Shown: positions 6,676-16,876 of the stretch, in pieces | How positions within the stretch are numbered: the first letter of the stretch is position 1 | How the letters are laid out: the number at the start of each line of letters is the position of its first letter | Origin: Chloroflexota bacterium | GTDB lineage: Bacteria > Chloroflexota > Anaerolineae > B4-G1 | Assembly (NCBI GenBank): GCA_011048615.1 | Contig: DSDT01000134.1 | Location: forward strand, 1-38,209 | Length of the DNA stretch: 38,209 nt | Direction: 5' to 3' | Position numbers and translations under genes: made by a program | The notes under the pieces: generated by a model | Told to the model about the DNA's origin: nothing | Seen by the model: the letters and a program-made list of their open reading frames with translations, nothing else | The model's database searches: none

Positions 6676-8364
6676 TCACATCCGGTCCGGGGTCGTCATA
6701 CCCATCAGCCGCAGCACGCGGGCCAGCGCTGTCTTGGCCGCTCGCACCAGCATCAGCCGGGCCTGGGTGAGGGCTGCTTGCTCCGCATCTACGACGCGGC
6801 AGTCGCGGTAAAAGGCGTGAAAGGCTGTCGCCAGTTCCTTGGCGTAAAAGGTGAGGTGGTGGGGGGCCAGTTGGGTGGCGCTGGTGGCGATGACCTCTTC
6901 CAGTTCTAACATTTTGCGGATCAGGGCGAGTTCGCTCTTGTGGGTCAACAGCGATACGTCGCCGGGCGCTTCCGCGTCCCACTCCAGGTCGGTCGCATAG
7001 CGCAGCATGCTGGCGATGCGGGCGTGGGCGTATTGGACGTAGTAGACCGGGTTCTTGTCCGATTGCTCGATCGCCAGGTCCAGGTCGAAATCCAGCGTCG
7101 AGTCCACGGTGCACGTCAGCAGCATGAAGCGGATCGGGTCTGCGCCGACCTCGTCGAGCAGCTCGCGCAGCGTGACGAACTCGCCGGCCCGTTTCGACAT
7201 CCGCACGTCCTGCTCGCCGCGCTTTAGGTTCACCATCTGGTAGAGGATGATCACGGCCCGTTCTGGGTCCAACCCCAGCGCCCTGGCGACGGCCTTGAGG
7301 CGGGGCACATCGCCGTGGTGGTCGGCTCCCCAGATATAGATGGCCCGGTCGAAGCCGCGTTCGACCAGTTTGTTCCACACGTAGGCGACGTCGGAGGCGA
7401 GATAGGTGGGCCTCTCGTCCGGCTCTGGGATCACCTGAGGGGAGCGAATCAGGACGGCGTCGGCATCCAGATCGGGGGATGTGAACCAGACGGCGTCCTC
7501 CCGCTCAGTGATGTATCCTCTGTCGCGGAGCATTTGCAGTGCGCGGTCGAACAGCCCCGATTCGTGGAGGTGTTTCTCGTGGAACCAGGTGTCGAATTCG
7601 ACGCCCAGCGCGAGCAGGTCTCGGCGAACCCAGGTGATGACCCGCGCGATCCCCTCGCGGCCCAGGGCGCGCACTGCGTCGGCGCGTTCCATCTCGATGT
7701 AGCGGCGCCCTTCCTGCTGCGCGATCTCTTGTCCCATATCGGTCACGTATTCCCCCTGATAGCCATCTTTGGGGAAGGGAGCGTCCTGTCCCAGCGCTTG
7801 GAGGTAGCGGGCATAGAGGCTTTCTCCGAATTTGCGCACCTGGGATCCGGCATCGTTGACGTAATATTCACGCTCGACTTGAAAGCCGGCGGCGGTGAGG
7901 ATGTTGGCCAGGGTGTCGCCGATGACGGCGTTGCGGGTGGAGGCGATGGTGATCGGGCCGGTGGGGTTGGCGCTCACGAATTCGACCTGAACGGAGCGCC
8001 CTCGACCCAGATCCAATTGGCCAAAGGAGTCGCCGGCCTCGAGGATCCTCTCGACTTGGGAGGCGAGCCAGGATGTGGCCAGCGTCAGGTTGATGTAGCC
8101 GGGGCCAGCGATTTCCACCTGGCCCACGAAGGGGGCTGGGGGGAGGTGAGCTGCGACGCGGGTCGCAATCTCGCGGGGGGACATGCGGGCCTCCTGGGCC
8201 AGGCGCAGGCAGATGGGGGAGGCATAGTCCCCGTGTTCAGGCTGCCGGGAGCTTTCGATGACGATAGTGGGCAGTTCGAACTTGGGCAGCTCGCCTCGTT
8301 CCTGGGCTGCTTTCAATCCTTCCTTGATCAGGTCGGCAAATTGATCGCGAACAAGTTGTGTCAT
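6676..8364 (-). CDS. argS: Arginyl-tRNA synthetase (non-canonical HIGH motif)
   Basis: ArgS charges tRNA-Arg with arginine. The 562-residue chain has the class I ArgRS layout: an N-terminal additional domain, the Rossmann catalytic core ([11 protein letters not shown], then [28 protein letters not shown]), the [13 protein letters not shown] loop that replaces KMSKS in many bacterial ArgRS, and a C-terminal DALR anticodon-binding domain ([14 protein letters not shown] ... [11 protein letters not shown]). Very unusually, the HIGH box that should follow NPTGP reads T139-I-A-S142 ([15 protein letters not shown] instead of NPTGPLHVGHGRGA). The codons read cleanly, with no frameshift. The ATG start has AAGGA upstream. 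It lies 34 bp downstream of adenosine deaminase on the same strand and 37 bp before dcd. Confidence 0.94.
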   Translation of the reverse strand: MTQLVRDQFADLIKEGLKAAQERGELPKFELPTIVIESSRQPEHGDYASPICLRLAQEARMSPREIATRVAAHLPPAPFVGQVEIAGPGYINLTLATSWLASQVERILEAGDSFGQLDLGRGRSVQVEFVSANPTGPITIASTRNAVIGDTLANILTAAGFQVEREYYVNDAGSQVRKFGESLYARYLQALGQDAPFPKDGYQGEYVTDMGQEIAQQEGRRYIEMERADAVRALGREGIARVITWVRRDLLALGVEFDTWFHEKHLHESGLFDRALQMLRDRGYITEREDAVWFTSPDLDADAVLIRSPQVIPEPDERPTYLASDVAYVWNKLVERGFDRAIYIWGADHHGDVPRLKAVARALGLDPERAVIILYQMVNLKRGEQDVRMSKRAGEFVTLRELLDEVGADPIRFMLLTCTVDSTLDFDLDLAIEQSDKNPVYYVQYAHARIASMLRYATDLEWDAEAPGDVSLLTHKSELALIRKMLELEEVIATSATQLAPHHLTFYAKELATAFHAFYRDCRVVDAEQAALTQARLMLVRAAKTALARVLRLMGMTTPDRM

Positions 8365-8398
8365 ATCGTTCCTTGCGGGTTTCTACATGTCACATTGC

Positions 8399-9451
8399 TT
8401 AACCGTGCAGTTGCAGTTCTTTGCGGAACCATTGAGCCAGTTCTCGCCGCTTGTCGGCCGGCTGGAAAGAACCCGCGACGCCGTTCAGAATCGTGTGTTT
8501 GATCTGTTCCAACGTCACGCCCATGGCCAGCATCGCGGTCATATACTCGTCGGTGAGGGTGGTGTCGCTGACGCTGGGGTCGTCGGTGTTGATGGTCACG
8601 CGCAGATTCAGAGCGAGTAAATCGGCGAGGGGGTGCTGCCAGAAACGGCGTACCACGGCGGTTTGCAGGTTGCTGGTGGGGCATACTTCCAGAGTAATGC
8701 CATTGCTGCGCACCAGGTGAATGACGTCCGAGTTTTCAATCGAGCGCACTCCATGTCCGATGCGCTGGGCTCCCAATAGCTCGACGGCTTCGCGGACGTT
8801 TTGAGCGCCCCCGGCCTCCCCGGCATGTACGGTGATACCCAAGCCCTCCCGGCGGGCGCGTTGGAAGATGTCGGCGAAACGGCGCGCCGGATAACTGGCC
8901 TCGTCACCGGCCAGGTCCAGGCCCACGACGCCGTTGGCTTGATGGGCCAACGCGACCTCGGTGATCTGAGTGGCAATGTCCAGGCTCTCGTCGCGGCCAA
9001 TCTGGAGAATCAGGTAGCTGGTGATGGCATGGTCCCGTTGGGATTGGGCGACGGCGTCACACACCCACGAGGTCACTTCGTCGAAGGTAAATTCCTGGTA
9101 TCTGGACAGGGCGACTGGGTTGAAGCGTAATTCCAGATATTTGATGTTATCGGCAGCGGCATCGGCCACGGCCTCGTAGGCGACTTGTTCCACGGCCGCT
9201 CGGGTGGGGTAGAAACGGCGCAAGAAGGTGAATTTGGCGAGAAAGAGGTGAAAGTCCGGCCTGTCATCGGTCACAACGGTAGCAAAGCGGCGCAGATACT
9301 CGATATCATAGCTGGGCAGGTCGATCCCGTGTTCCTGAGCGATCTCGGACAAAGTCTTCAAGCGCAGGGACCCTTCCAGGTGGCGGTGAAGATCCACTTT
9401 GGGCAGTGCGTGTAGTTGGGCACGCAATCCTGTCAACGTTGTCTCAGTCAT
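8399..9451 (-). CDS. add: Adenosine deaminase
   Basis: This enzyme hydrolyses adenosine or deoxyadenosine to inosine in purine salvage. The 350-residue length and all zinc-site motifs of the metallo-dependent hydrolase family are present: KVDLHRHLEGS near residue 20 (two metal His), VHAGEAGG with the catalytic region, RIGHGVR, and INTDDPSVSDT near the C-terminus. CPTSNLQT is also typical. The start MTETTLTGL gives a normal N-terminus; the ribosome binding site (GGGGT) is weak. It sits 52 bp after the histidine kinase gene and just before argS on the same strand. Some family members act on adenine or 6-aminodeoxyfutalosine; the length and motifs favour adenosine deaminase, but substrate is not proven. 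Confidence 0.92.
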   Translation of the reverse strand: MTETTLTGLRAQLHALPKVDLHRHLEGSLRLKTLSEIAQEHGIDLPSYDIEYLRRFATVVTDDRPDFHLFLAKFTFLRRFYPTRAAVEQVAYEAVADAAADNIKYLELRFNPVALSRYQEFTFDEVTSWVCDAVAQSQRDHAITSYLILQIGRDESLDIATQITEVALAHQANGVVGLDLAGDEASYPARRFADIFQRARREGLGITVHAGEAGGAQNVREAVELLGAQRIGHGVRSIENSDVIHLVRSNGITLEVCPTSNLQTAVVRRFWQHPLADLLALNLRVTINTDDPSVSDTTLTDEYMTAMLAMGVTLEQIKHTILNGVAGSFQPADKRRELAQWFRKELQLHG

Positions 9452-9503
9452 ATCTGCTACCCCGTACAGCGCTTATGCCGGAGGCGTGGGGCGGAAGGGG
9501 CGA

Positions 9504-11318
9504 TCATATCTGTGGTGTTTGGTATTTGGGAACCGTGAAGTAAAAGGTGCTTCCTGCCCCGACTTGACTTTCCACCCACACTTTTCCGTCGTGAGCCTCC
9601 AAAATCCGCTTGACAATCGCCAGGCCCAGTCCAGCGCCGCCGAAACGCCGCCGGGCCGAACCGTTTATCTGGTAGAATCTTTCAAAGATGCGGGACTGTT
9701 CATCCTGGGGAATTCCAATTCCCTGGTCAGAGACAGAGGCTTGCACCATGTTCCCGGCGTCTTTGACGGTCACGCCGATTTTTCCTCCATCGGGACTGAA
9801 TTTGATGGCGTTACCCAGTAAATTGTCGAATACCTGCAGCAACCTGTCCTCATCGCCGCTCACTAGGCATAGGTCGTCGGGAAAGTCGCTCACCAGGGTC
9901 AATCCCAACTGGTGCGCTGTCGCGGCACATCCTTGCATAGCCCGGTTGGCTACCGCAGTCAGAGAGAGCGGTTCTCTCTTGTAAAGCGGCTGCTCGGCTT
10001 GTTGCAGGGACATGATGTCGCCTACCAAACGCGTGACGACCGTGGTTTTCTCGATGACGATTTCCAGGTAGCTTTTTTGTTCGTCGGTGAGGGGGCCTGC
10101 GTTTTCGTCCAATAACAATTCCACATAGCTTTTGACAAAGGTCAGTGGAGTGCGCAGTTCATGGGAGATGTTTTGTACAATTTCATCCTTCAGGCGATCC
10201 GCTTTTTTCAGTTCAGCATATGCCTGAGCCAAGTTTTGCGCGCGTTGTTCCAGGCTGGCATACAGCCGGGCGTTCTCGATCGCTATGGCGGCTTGGGTCG
10301 CTGCGATAGTCAGCAGCCGTTCGTCGTTCTGACTGAAAGCGTCGGGTTGATCGCTGTCTAAGGTCAGAGTTCCAATCACCCGCTGCTGGAAGGTCAAGGG
10401 GACGGTGAGGAGCGAGCGCACGTTGGGATCGAAAAAGATAAAGTCGTTCATATCCAACACGTCGGGCACGTAAATGGGGGCGCCCTGCAACGCGACGCGG
10501 CCAGCTACCCCCTCGCCCAATCGCAGTTTGAAATCTTGTTCCCACTTGTGTTCGACGCCCGCAGCGGCCCGAATTTCCAGTACGTTATCCACGGGGTCGA
10601 GCAGGGCGATGGAACATCCCCGGCACTTTATCGTCTTCTTCAGAGATTGGACGATGGAAACCAGGACCTCCTGGATGTTGAGGCTGGTGTTCATCTGTTG
10701 GGCCAACTGGTAGAGGGCAGTGACTTCGGCCAGCCGACGTTTGGTCTCTTGATACAAGAGCGCGCTTTCGATGGAGACGGATAACCGTCGTGCTGCGGTC
10801 ATCAGCAGGCGCTCGTCAGATAGGGTGAATGCATTTCGGTGGGCGGCCGTCGTCTCCAGCACACCGATGACCCGCTCTCCAATCATCAGCGGGACGATCA
10901 GCGCGGATTGAGCAGGCTCGGCGCTCCTCTCGCCCGGGTGTGAATCCCCAAATCCGTCATTCACTCGCATCGCCGCTTTGTTCTCAGCGACCCAACCGGC
11001 GAATCCCTGTCCCAACAGGAGAGTGGAAGGGGTGGTCTCTTGATGGGCCGTTGAGGAAGGGCCCATGAGAGGTTCCAAAATGTCATGTTCCTCGTCGAAC
11101 AGCCACATATTGAGCTGGTCAAAGTTCAAGCTGTGTCGTAGGGCCTCTGCGACGCGCCCGGGAACCTCCTCCAGGACCAAAGTCGCGGTCGCGGTCAGCG
11201 CGTCGAGGACGGCTAGCACGCGGCCATACTCCTCGCATGACCATTCCGATCCGTCTTCTGGGATGGGGTGATCGGTAGCTCTCTGGTAGCCTATCTGACT
11301 TTTTCCTTCAGTATCCAT
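9504..11318 (-). CDS. GAF-GAF sensor histidine kinase
   Basis: A cytoplasmic-looking hybrid of two GAF sensor domains and a histidine kinase core; about 604 residues from the ATG at 11318. GAF1 spans roughly residues 30-180 (LNMWLFDEEHDILEPL ... ALIVPLMIGERVIGVLET) and GAF2 about 195-345 (CSIALLDPVDNVLEI ... LTVPLTFQQRVIGTLTLDS). The HisKA domain follows, with H-box NISHELRTPLTF and phospho-acceptor H386. The HATPase domain has an N-box (VFDNLLGNAIKFSPDGG), a G1 box (VSDQGIGIPQDE) and a G2 box (FGGAGLGLAIVKRIL). No transmembrane segment is evident, so it probably senses a soluble or small-molecule cue. The start overlaps the end of the upstream small membrane-protein gene; an alternative ATG at 11333 adds five residues. 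No response regulator is adjacent. Confidence 0.93.
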   Translation of the reverse strand: MDTEGKSQIGYQRATDHPIPEDGSEWSCEEYGRVLAVLDALTATATLVLEEVPGRVAEALRHSLNFDQLNMWLFDEEHDILEPLMGPSSTAHQETTPSTLLLGQGFAGWVAENKAAMRVNDGFGDSHPGERSAEPAQSALIVPLMIGERVIGVLETTAAHRNAFTLSDERLLMTAARRLSVSIESALLYQETKRRLAEVTALYQLAQQMNTSLNIQEVLVSIVQSLKKTIKCRGCSIALLDPVDNVLEIRAAAGVEHKWEQDFKLRLGEGVAGRVALQGAPIYVPDVLDMNDFIFFDPNVRSLLTVPLTFQQRVIGTLTLDSDQPDAFSQNDERLLTIAATQAAIAIENARLYASLEQRAQNLAQAYAELKKADRLKDEIVQNISHELRTPLTFVKSYVELLLDENAGPLTDEQKSYLEIVIEKTTVVTRLVGDIMSLQQAEQPLYKREPLSLTAVANRAMQGCAATAHQLGLTLVSDFPDDLCLVSGDEDRLLQVFDNLLGNAIKFSPDGGKIGVTVKDAGNMVQASVSDQGIGIPQDEQSRIFERFYQINGSARRRFGGAGLGLAIVKRILEAHDGKVWVESQVGAGSTFYFTVPKYQTPQI

Positions 11319-11629
11319 CTCCAATAATACCATACCAGCACTAGGTCTATCGTGACTCCAATGGCCAGGGGGATGTGGTAAGTGATCAGCGAGAACCAGG
11401 GATGCAGCAGCACAGACAGGGCCTGATCGGGCGCCAGGTCTGCGATGCCCAGCACGATTTGGCTCATCGTTGCCAGGGTGATGAATCCCGTGGCTACCCA
11501 GAACCACGAGTAGTGGTCTGACATTCTGGTCACTGTGCCCAGGCGGCGGCTAAAGTTGGTAAACATGATCCCCAAATAGATTACGGACACGAGCCCTACC
11601 GCTCCCAGGGGTGTCGTGATGACGATCAT
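11291..11629 (-). CDS. Small integral membrane protein (112 aa)
   Basis: No family is recognised. The chain MIVITTPLGAVGLVSVIY... has about three hydrophobic helices (near residues 5-25, 40-65 and 75-105) and ends with a basic WRWILKEKVR tail. The ATG at 11629 has an excellent ribosome binding site (AGGAGG six bases upstream) and overlaps the TGA of the preceding small membrane-protein gene (ATGA). Its end overlaps the start of the GAF histidine kinase. Tight overlap on both sides implies translational coupling, so it is plausibly the membrane partner of the kinase/KaiC-like ATPase system; that role is inferred only from position. Confidence 0.8.
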   Translation of the reverse strand: MIVITTPLGAVGLVSVIYLGIMFTNFSRRLGTVTRMSDHYSWFWVATGFITLATMSQIVLGIADLAPDQALSVLLHPWFSLITYHIPLAIGVTIDLVLVWYYWRWILKEKVR

Positions 11630-11919
11630 TGTCGGCCTCCTGTCATGAACTCTTGCAGGCGAATGCCGAACGCACTGAGCAGTGCTCCACCACCGAACAA
11701 CAATAGATCCCCGACCGGTTCTCCGATGAATGTTCCTCCATGGAAGAGATACCAGCCGACGCCGCCAGCTAGCAGGAGGATCGGGACGGCGAGCAAGCGG
11801 TAGCTCGTCTTTTGACCCGATGTTTTCTCGTAGAAATAGGCGATGCGCACCAAAAAGAGGAGCAGTACGCCGATGATACTCCACGAGTATATGGATAGTA
11901 TGATGGTCAGTATTTTCAT
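11626..11919 (-). CDS. Small integral membrane protein (97 aa)
   Basis: No family is recognised. MKILTIILSIYSWSIIGVLL begins with a hydrophobic helix, followed by a KTSGQKTSYR polar loop and two more hydrophobic stretches (RLLAVPILLLAGGVGWYLF and GDLLLFGGGALLSAFGI). The ATG at 11919 is chosen; an in-frame GTG three codons upstream is possible. The ribosome binding site is weak (GGTGA). It follows the KaiC-like gene by about 20 bp and its stop overlaps the next start (ATGA), which places it firmly inside the signalling operon. Confidence 0.75.
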   Translation of the reverse strand: MKILTIILSIYSWSIIGVLLLFLVRIAYFYEKTSGQKTSYRLLAVPILLLAGGVGWYLFHGGTFIGEPVGDLLLFGGGALLSAFGIRLQEFMTGGRQ

Positions 11920-11940
11920 CACAGTCACCGGTTCTAGCGA

Positions 11941-12702
11941 TTAGCGCCGTACAAAGGCCTGGACGAATGAATCTACCATACGCCGAGGACTGCCGCTCAT
12001 GATTCCCTCGCGGCCCTCGAAGGGAGCGCGCACGTCTATGCCCCGAGAGGTGATCTCGAATTGACGGATGCCCCGGTCGTGATTGCTCCCTCGCATCTTG
12101 AGCACCAGTAGCGCCTTGCGAATGGCGCTCTCGATCTCGACATAGCGGAGCAGGATGTAGGTATCAACGAGAAAGGCCAGAGCGTCGTCTGTGCCCTCCG
12201 AATCCCCCAGCAGGGCGATGCTTTCGCGCGTCAACACAGTGGTCAGCCCTTCCCGCTTGAGCGCATTGACGAAGCTGTGGATGATAGAACGCAACTGGGT
12301 TGGCTCTTCACTGAGGCGTTCAAAGTGCGAGATGCTGTCCACCAGGACTCGTTTGGCCCCGGTCTCTTGTATCAGTCCCTCAATCCGTCCTCCCACGGCC
12401 TCCAAGTCCGCTTTGGAGACCTCTGGGCTGGTCATCACGATGCGCAGTTTCCCCTCGCGCTCCATCTGGCGAAAGTCCCATCCAAAGTTGGTGGCATCGT
12501 TATAGTATTGTTGGGGAAATTCCTCAAATGTCAGGATCAGGCCCGGTTCACCGCAGGCCACGATGCCGTGATAAATGAACTGCATACCGAGCGTCGTCTT
12601 CCCGGTACCTGGTGCCCCCTCGATCAGGTTAGCTGTCTGTGGCAGAAAACCACCTTGCAGCATCTCGTCCAGGCCCGGAATACCAGTCTTTACCCGTTCC
12701 AT
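11941..12702 (-). CDS. KaiC-like RecA-superfamily ATPase (single domain)
   Basis: A 253-residue single-domain member of the KaiC/RadA/GvpD-type ATPases. The start MERVKTGIPGLDEMLQGGF is the standard family opening. Walker A is GAPGTGKTTL (about residues 29-38). The paired catalytic glutamates are in LILTFEEFPQQYYNDATNFGWDF, and Walker B is AKRVLVDSISHF. There is a C-terminal RGIRQFEITSRGIDV strand region. The ATG at 12702 has GGGGAGG upstream, better than the longer reading from 12723, which would overlap the preceding gene. Such ATPases act in signal relay or timing in archaea and bacteria. Here the neighbours are a winged-helix protein, two small membrane proteins and a GAF histidine kinase. 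No KaiA or KaiB is present, so a clock role is not supported. Confidence 0.92.
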   Translation of the reverse strand: MERVKTGIPGLDEMLQGGFLPQTANLIEGAPGTGKTTLGMQFIYHGIVACGEPGLILTFEEFPQQYYNDATNFGWDFRQMEREGKLRIVMTSPEVSKADLEAVGGRIEGLIQETGAKRVLVDSISHFERLSEEPTQLRSIIHSFVNALKREGLTTVLTRESIALLGDSEGTDDALAFLVDTYILLRYVEIESAIRKALLVLKMRGSNHDRGIRQFEITSRGIDVRAPFEGREGIMSGSPRRMVDSFVQAFVRR

Positions 12703-12719
12703 GCGTTCCTCCCCTTGGT

Positions 12720-13112
12720 TCACTGCCGTGTGCCCCGGATGATGTGATAGATGGCCTTGACGCGAAACTGCCGATCATCGGATGCTCTCACGAATTGCTC
12801 TAGCAGGTTTCGGGTATGAGGATCTGGAGCCAGAGAGTAGACGGTCATCTCGCCCAGTTGATTCTCTTCCAGCACGCCATCTCGTGTCAGATCAGCCAGT
12901 TCTGTGCGAATCGTATCAATGCTGCGACCAGCGTAGCGGGCGATGTTGTCGGCTGTGTCTGTCGTGTGGGGGTTATCGTGGAAGAAGCGGACCAGATCCC
13001 ACTTGACAAAAGAGTTCACTTTTGTCTGCAAAAAGTCGAGCAGCCCGGGATCCATGTCCGCCATCAGGCGACCGGTCAGATCCAGTTCTTTTTCGTTCAT
13101 CTTCTCTTCCAT
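12720..13112 (-). CDS. Winged-helix DNA-binding-like protein
   Basis: A 130-residue protein that appears to be one winged-helix domain: FVKWDLVRFFHDNPHTT, TADNIARYAGRSIDTIRTELADLTRDGVL (the recognition-helix region) and LGEMTVYSLAPD (the wing). An acidic N-terminal ~30 residues and a C-terminal RNLLEQFVRA helix flank it. The ATG at 13112 has AGGAGG at ideal spacing. It follows secA by 39 bp and precedes the KaiC-like gene, nearly touching it. It probably regulates the operon or is the output of the KaiC-like ATPase; no ligand-binding residues are evident. Confidence 0.82.
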   Translation of the reverse strand: MEEKMNEKELDLTGRLMADMDPGLLDFLQTKVNSFVKWDLVRFFHDNPHTTDTADNIARYAGRSIDTIRTELADLTRDGVLEENQLGEMTVYSLAPDPHTRNLLEQFVRASDDRQFRVKAIYHIIRGTRQ

Positions 13113-13151
13113 AAAAATCCTCCTGAGCTCAACCTCTTCCATGGACTGACC

Positions 13152-16406
<3,255 letters not shown>

Positions 16407-16441
16407 ACGTTGATCTGCTCCTTAACACCGGTGGGATAATC

Positions 16442-16469
16442 ATTATACCCGTAGGTGGCGCAAATGCAA
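16442..16469 (-). promoter_or_regulatory. Putative secA promoter
   Basis: On the minus strand TTGCAT (16464-16469) and a perfect TATAAT (16442-16447) are spaced by 16 bp. The expected transcript start is about 30 bp upstream of the secA ATG, leaving room for its AAGGAG ribosome binding site. Confidence 0.65.
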
Positions 16470-16490
16470 GCGCCCGTGTTTTCGATGTGG

Positions 16491-16519
16491 TTGACAGCGC
16501 TCAGCGCCGATGGTAGAAT
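16491..16519 (+). promoter_or_regulatory. Putative promoter 1 (TTGACA-N17-TAGAAT)
   Basis: A perfect -35 TTGACA at 16491-16496 and TAGAAT at 16514-16519 have the optimal 17-bp spacing. It points to the right, towards the small ORF and the secreted-protein gene, and lies back-to-back with the secA promoter. Confidence 0.65.
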
Positions 16520-16564
16520 CCAGCGGATGGTCCGGTGATCCTAGTGGCCTCAGGGGAGGGTTTC

Positions 16565-16795
16565 GTGAGACGACAGGCGATGGCATTGTTGGCAATCACA
16601 TTTGGCGACTGTGCAGTGGCTGCCGGTCTTGGATGGAACGTCAGCAGTAAACAGTGTATGCCTGACCGACGTGCCGATCTGGCCCTCACATTGACAAAGG
16701 TTGGGCTTCATAGTAGAATTTTTGTAATTGCCAAGTGCGTCGCACCTGAGCAGTTTGTGTTGTGCAGAGCAAAAGAGATGGAAGTGGGTTTGTAG
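16565..16795 (+). CDS. Possible small ORF (76 aa), doubtful
   Basis: A GTG at 16565 follows a good Shine-Dalgarno (GGGGAGGG) and lies about 40 bp downstream of promoter 1. The product would begin MRRQAMALLAITFGD, loosely like a short hydrophobic leader, and contains several cysteines. No family is recognised, the composition is not clearly protein-like, and promoter 2 lies within the frame. It may be spurious. Confidence 0.2.
   Translation: MRRQAMALLAITFGDCAVAAGLGWNVSSKQCMPDRRADLALTLTKVGLHSRIFVIAKCVAPEQFVLCRAKEMEVGL
16691..16719 (+). promoter_or_regulatory. Putative promoter 2 (TTGACA-N17-TAGAAT)
   Basis: TTGACA at 16691-16696 and TAGAAT at 16714-16719 again have 17-bp spacing. The boxes are identical to promoter 1, exactly 200 bp downstream, but the spacer and flanks differ. 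It would give the secreted-protein gene a leader of about 150 nt containing the 16797-16812 palindrome. Confidence 0.65.
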
Positions 16796-16876
16796 TCGGC
16801 GCTGCAGCGCCGAGGTTGTTTGCCAAGGCGATAAATTGCCCACTACGAACCGTTTATTATGGTAAAGGGGTGAATC

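Larger units (their letters stand above)
16407..16876. other. 470-bp divergent intergenic region
   Basis: No convincing gene fills this stretch between secA (leftward) and the secreted-protein gene (rightward). It contains one promoter for secA, two rightward TTGACA-N17-TAGAAT promoters, a weak small ORF (16565-16795), and a 16-bp perfect palindrome CGGCGCTGCAGCGCCG at 16797-16812 in the likely leader of the secreted-protein mRNA. I see no riboswitch consensus or rho-independent terminator. Confidence 0.7.

Noticed and set aside
7315-8502. A 395-codon plus-strand open frame opposite argS
   Set aside because: argS on the other strand is unambiguous; the antisense product has a low-complexity Gly/Val/Asp-rich make-up typical of shadow frames.
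11941-12702. A true circadian KaiABC system
   Set aside because: The ATPase has a single KaiC-like domain and no kaiA or kaiB lies nearby, so a clock function is not supported.
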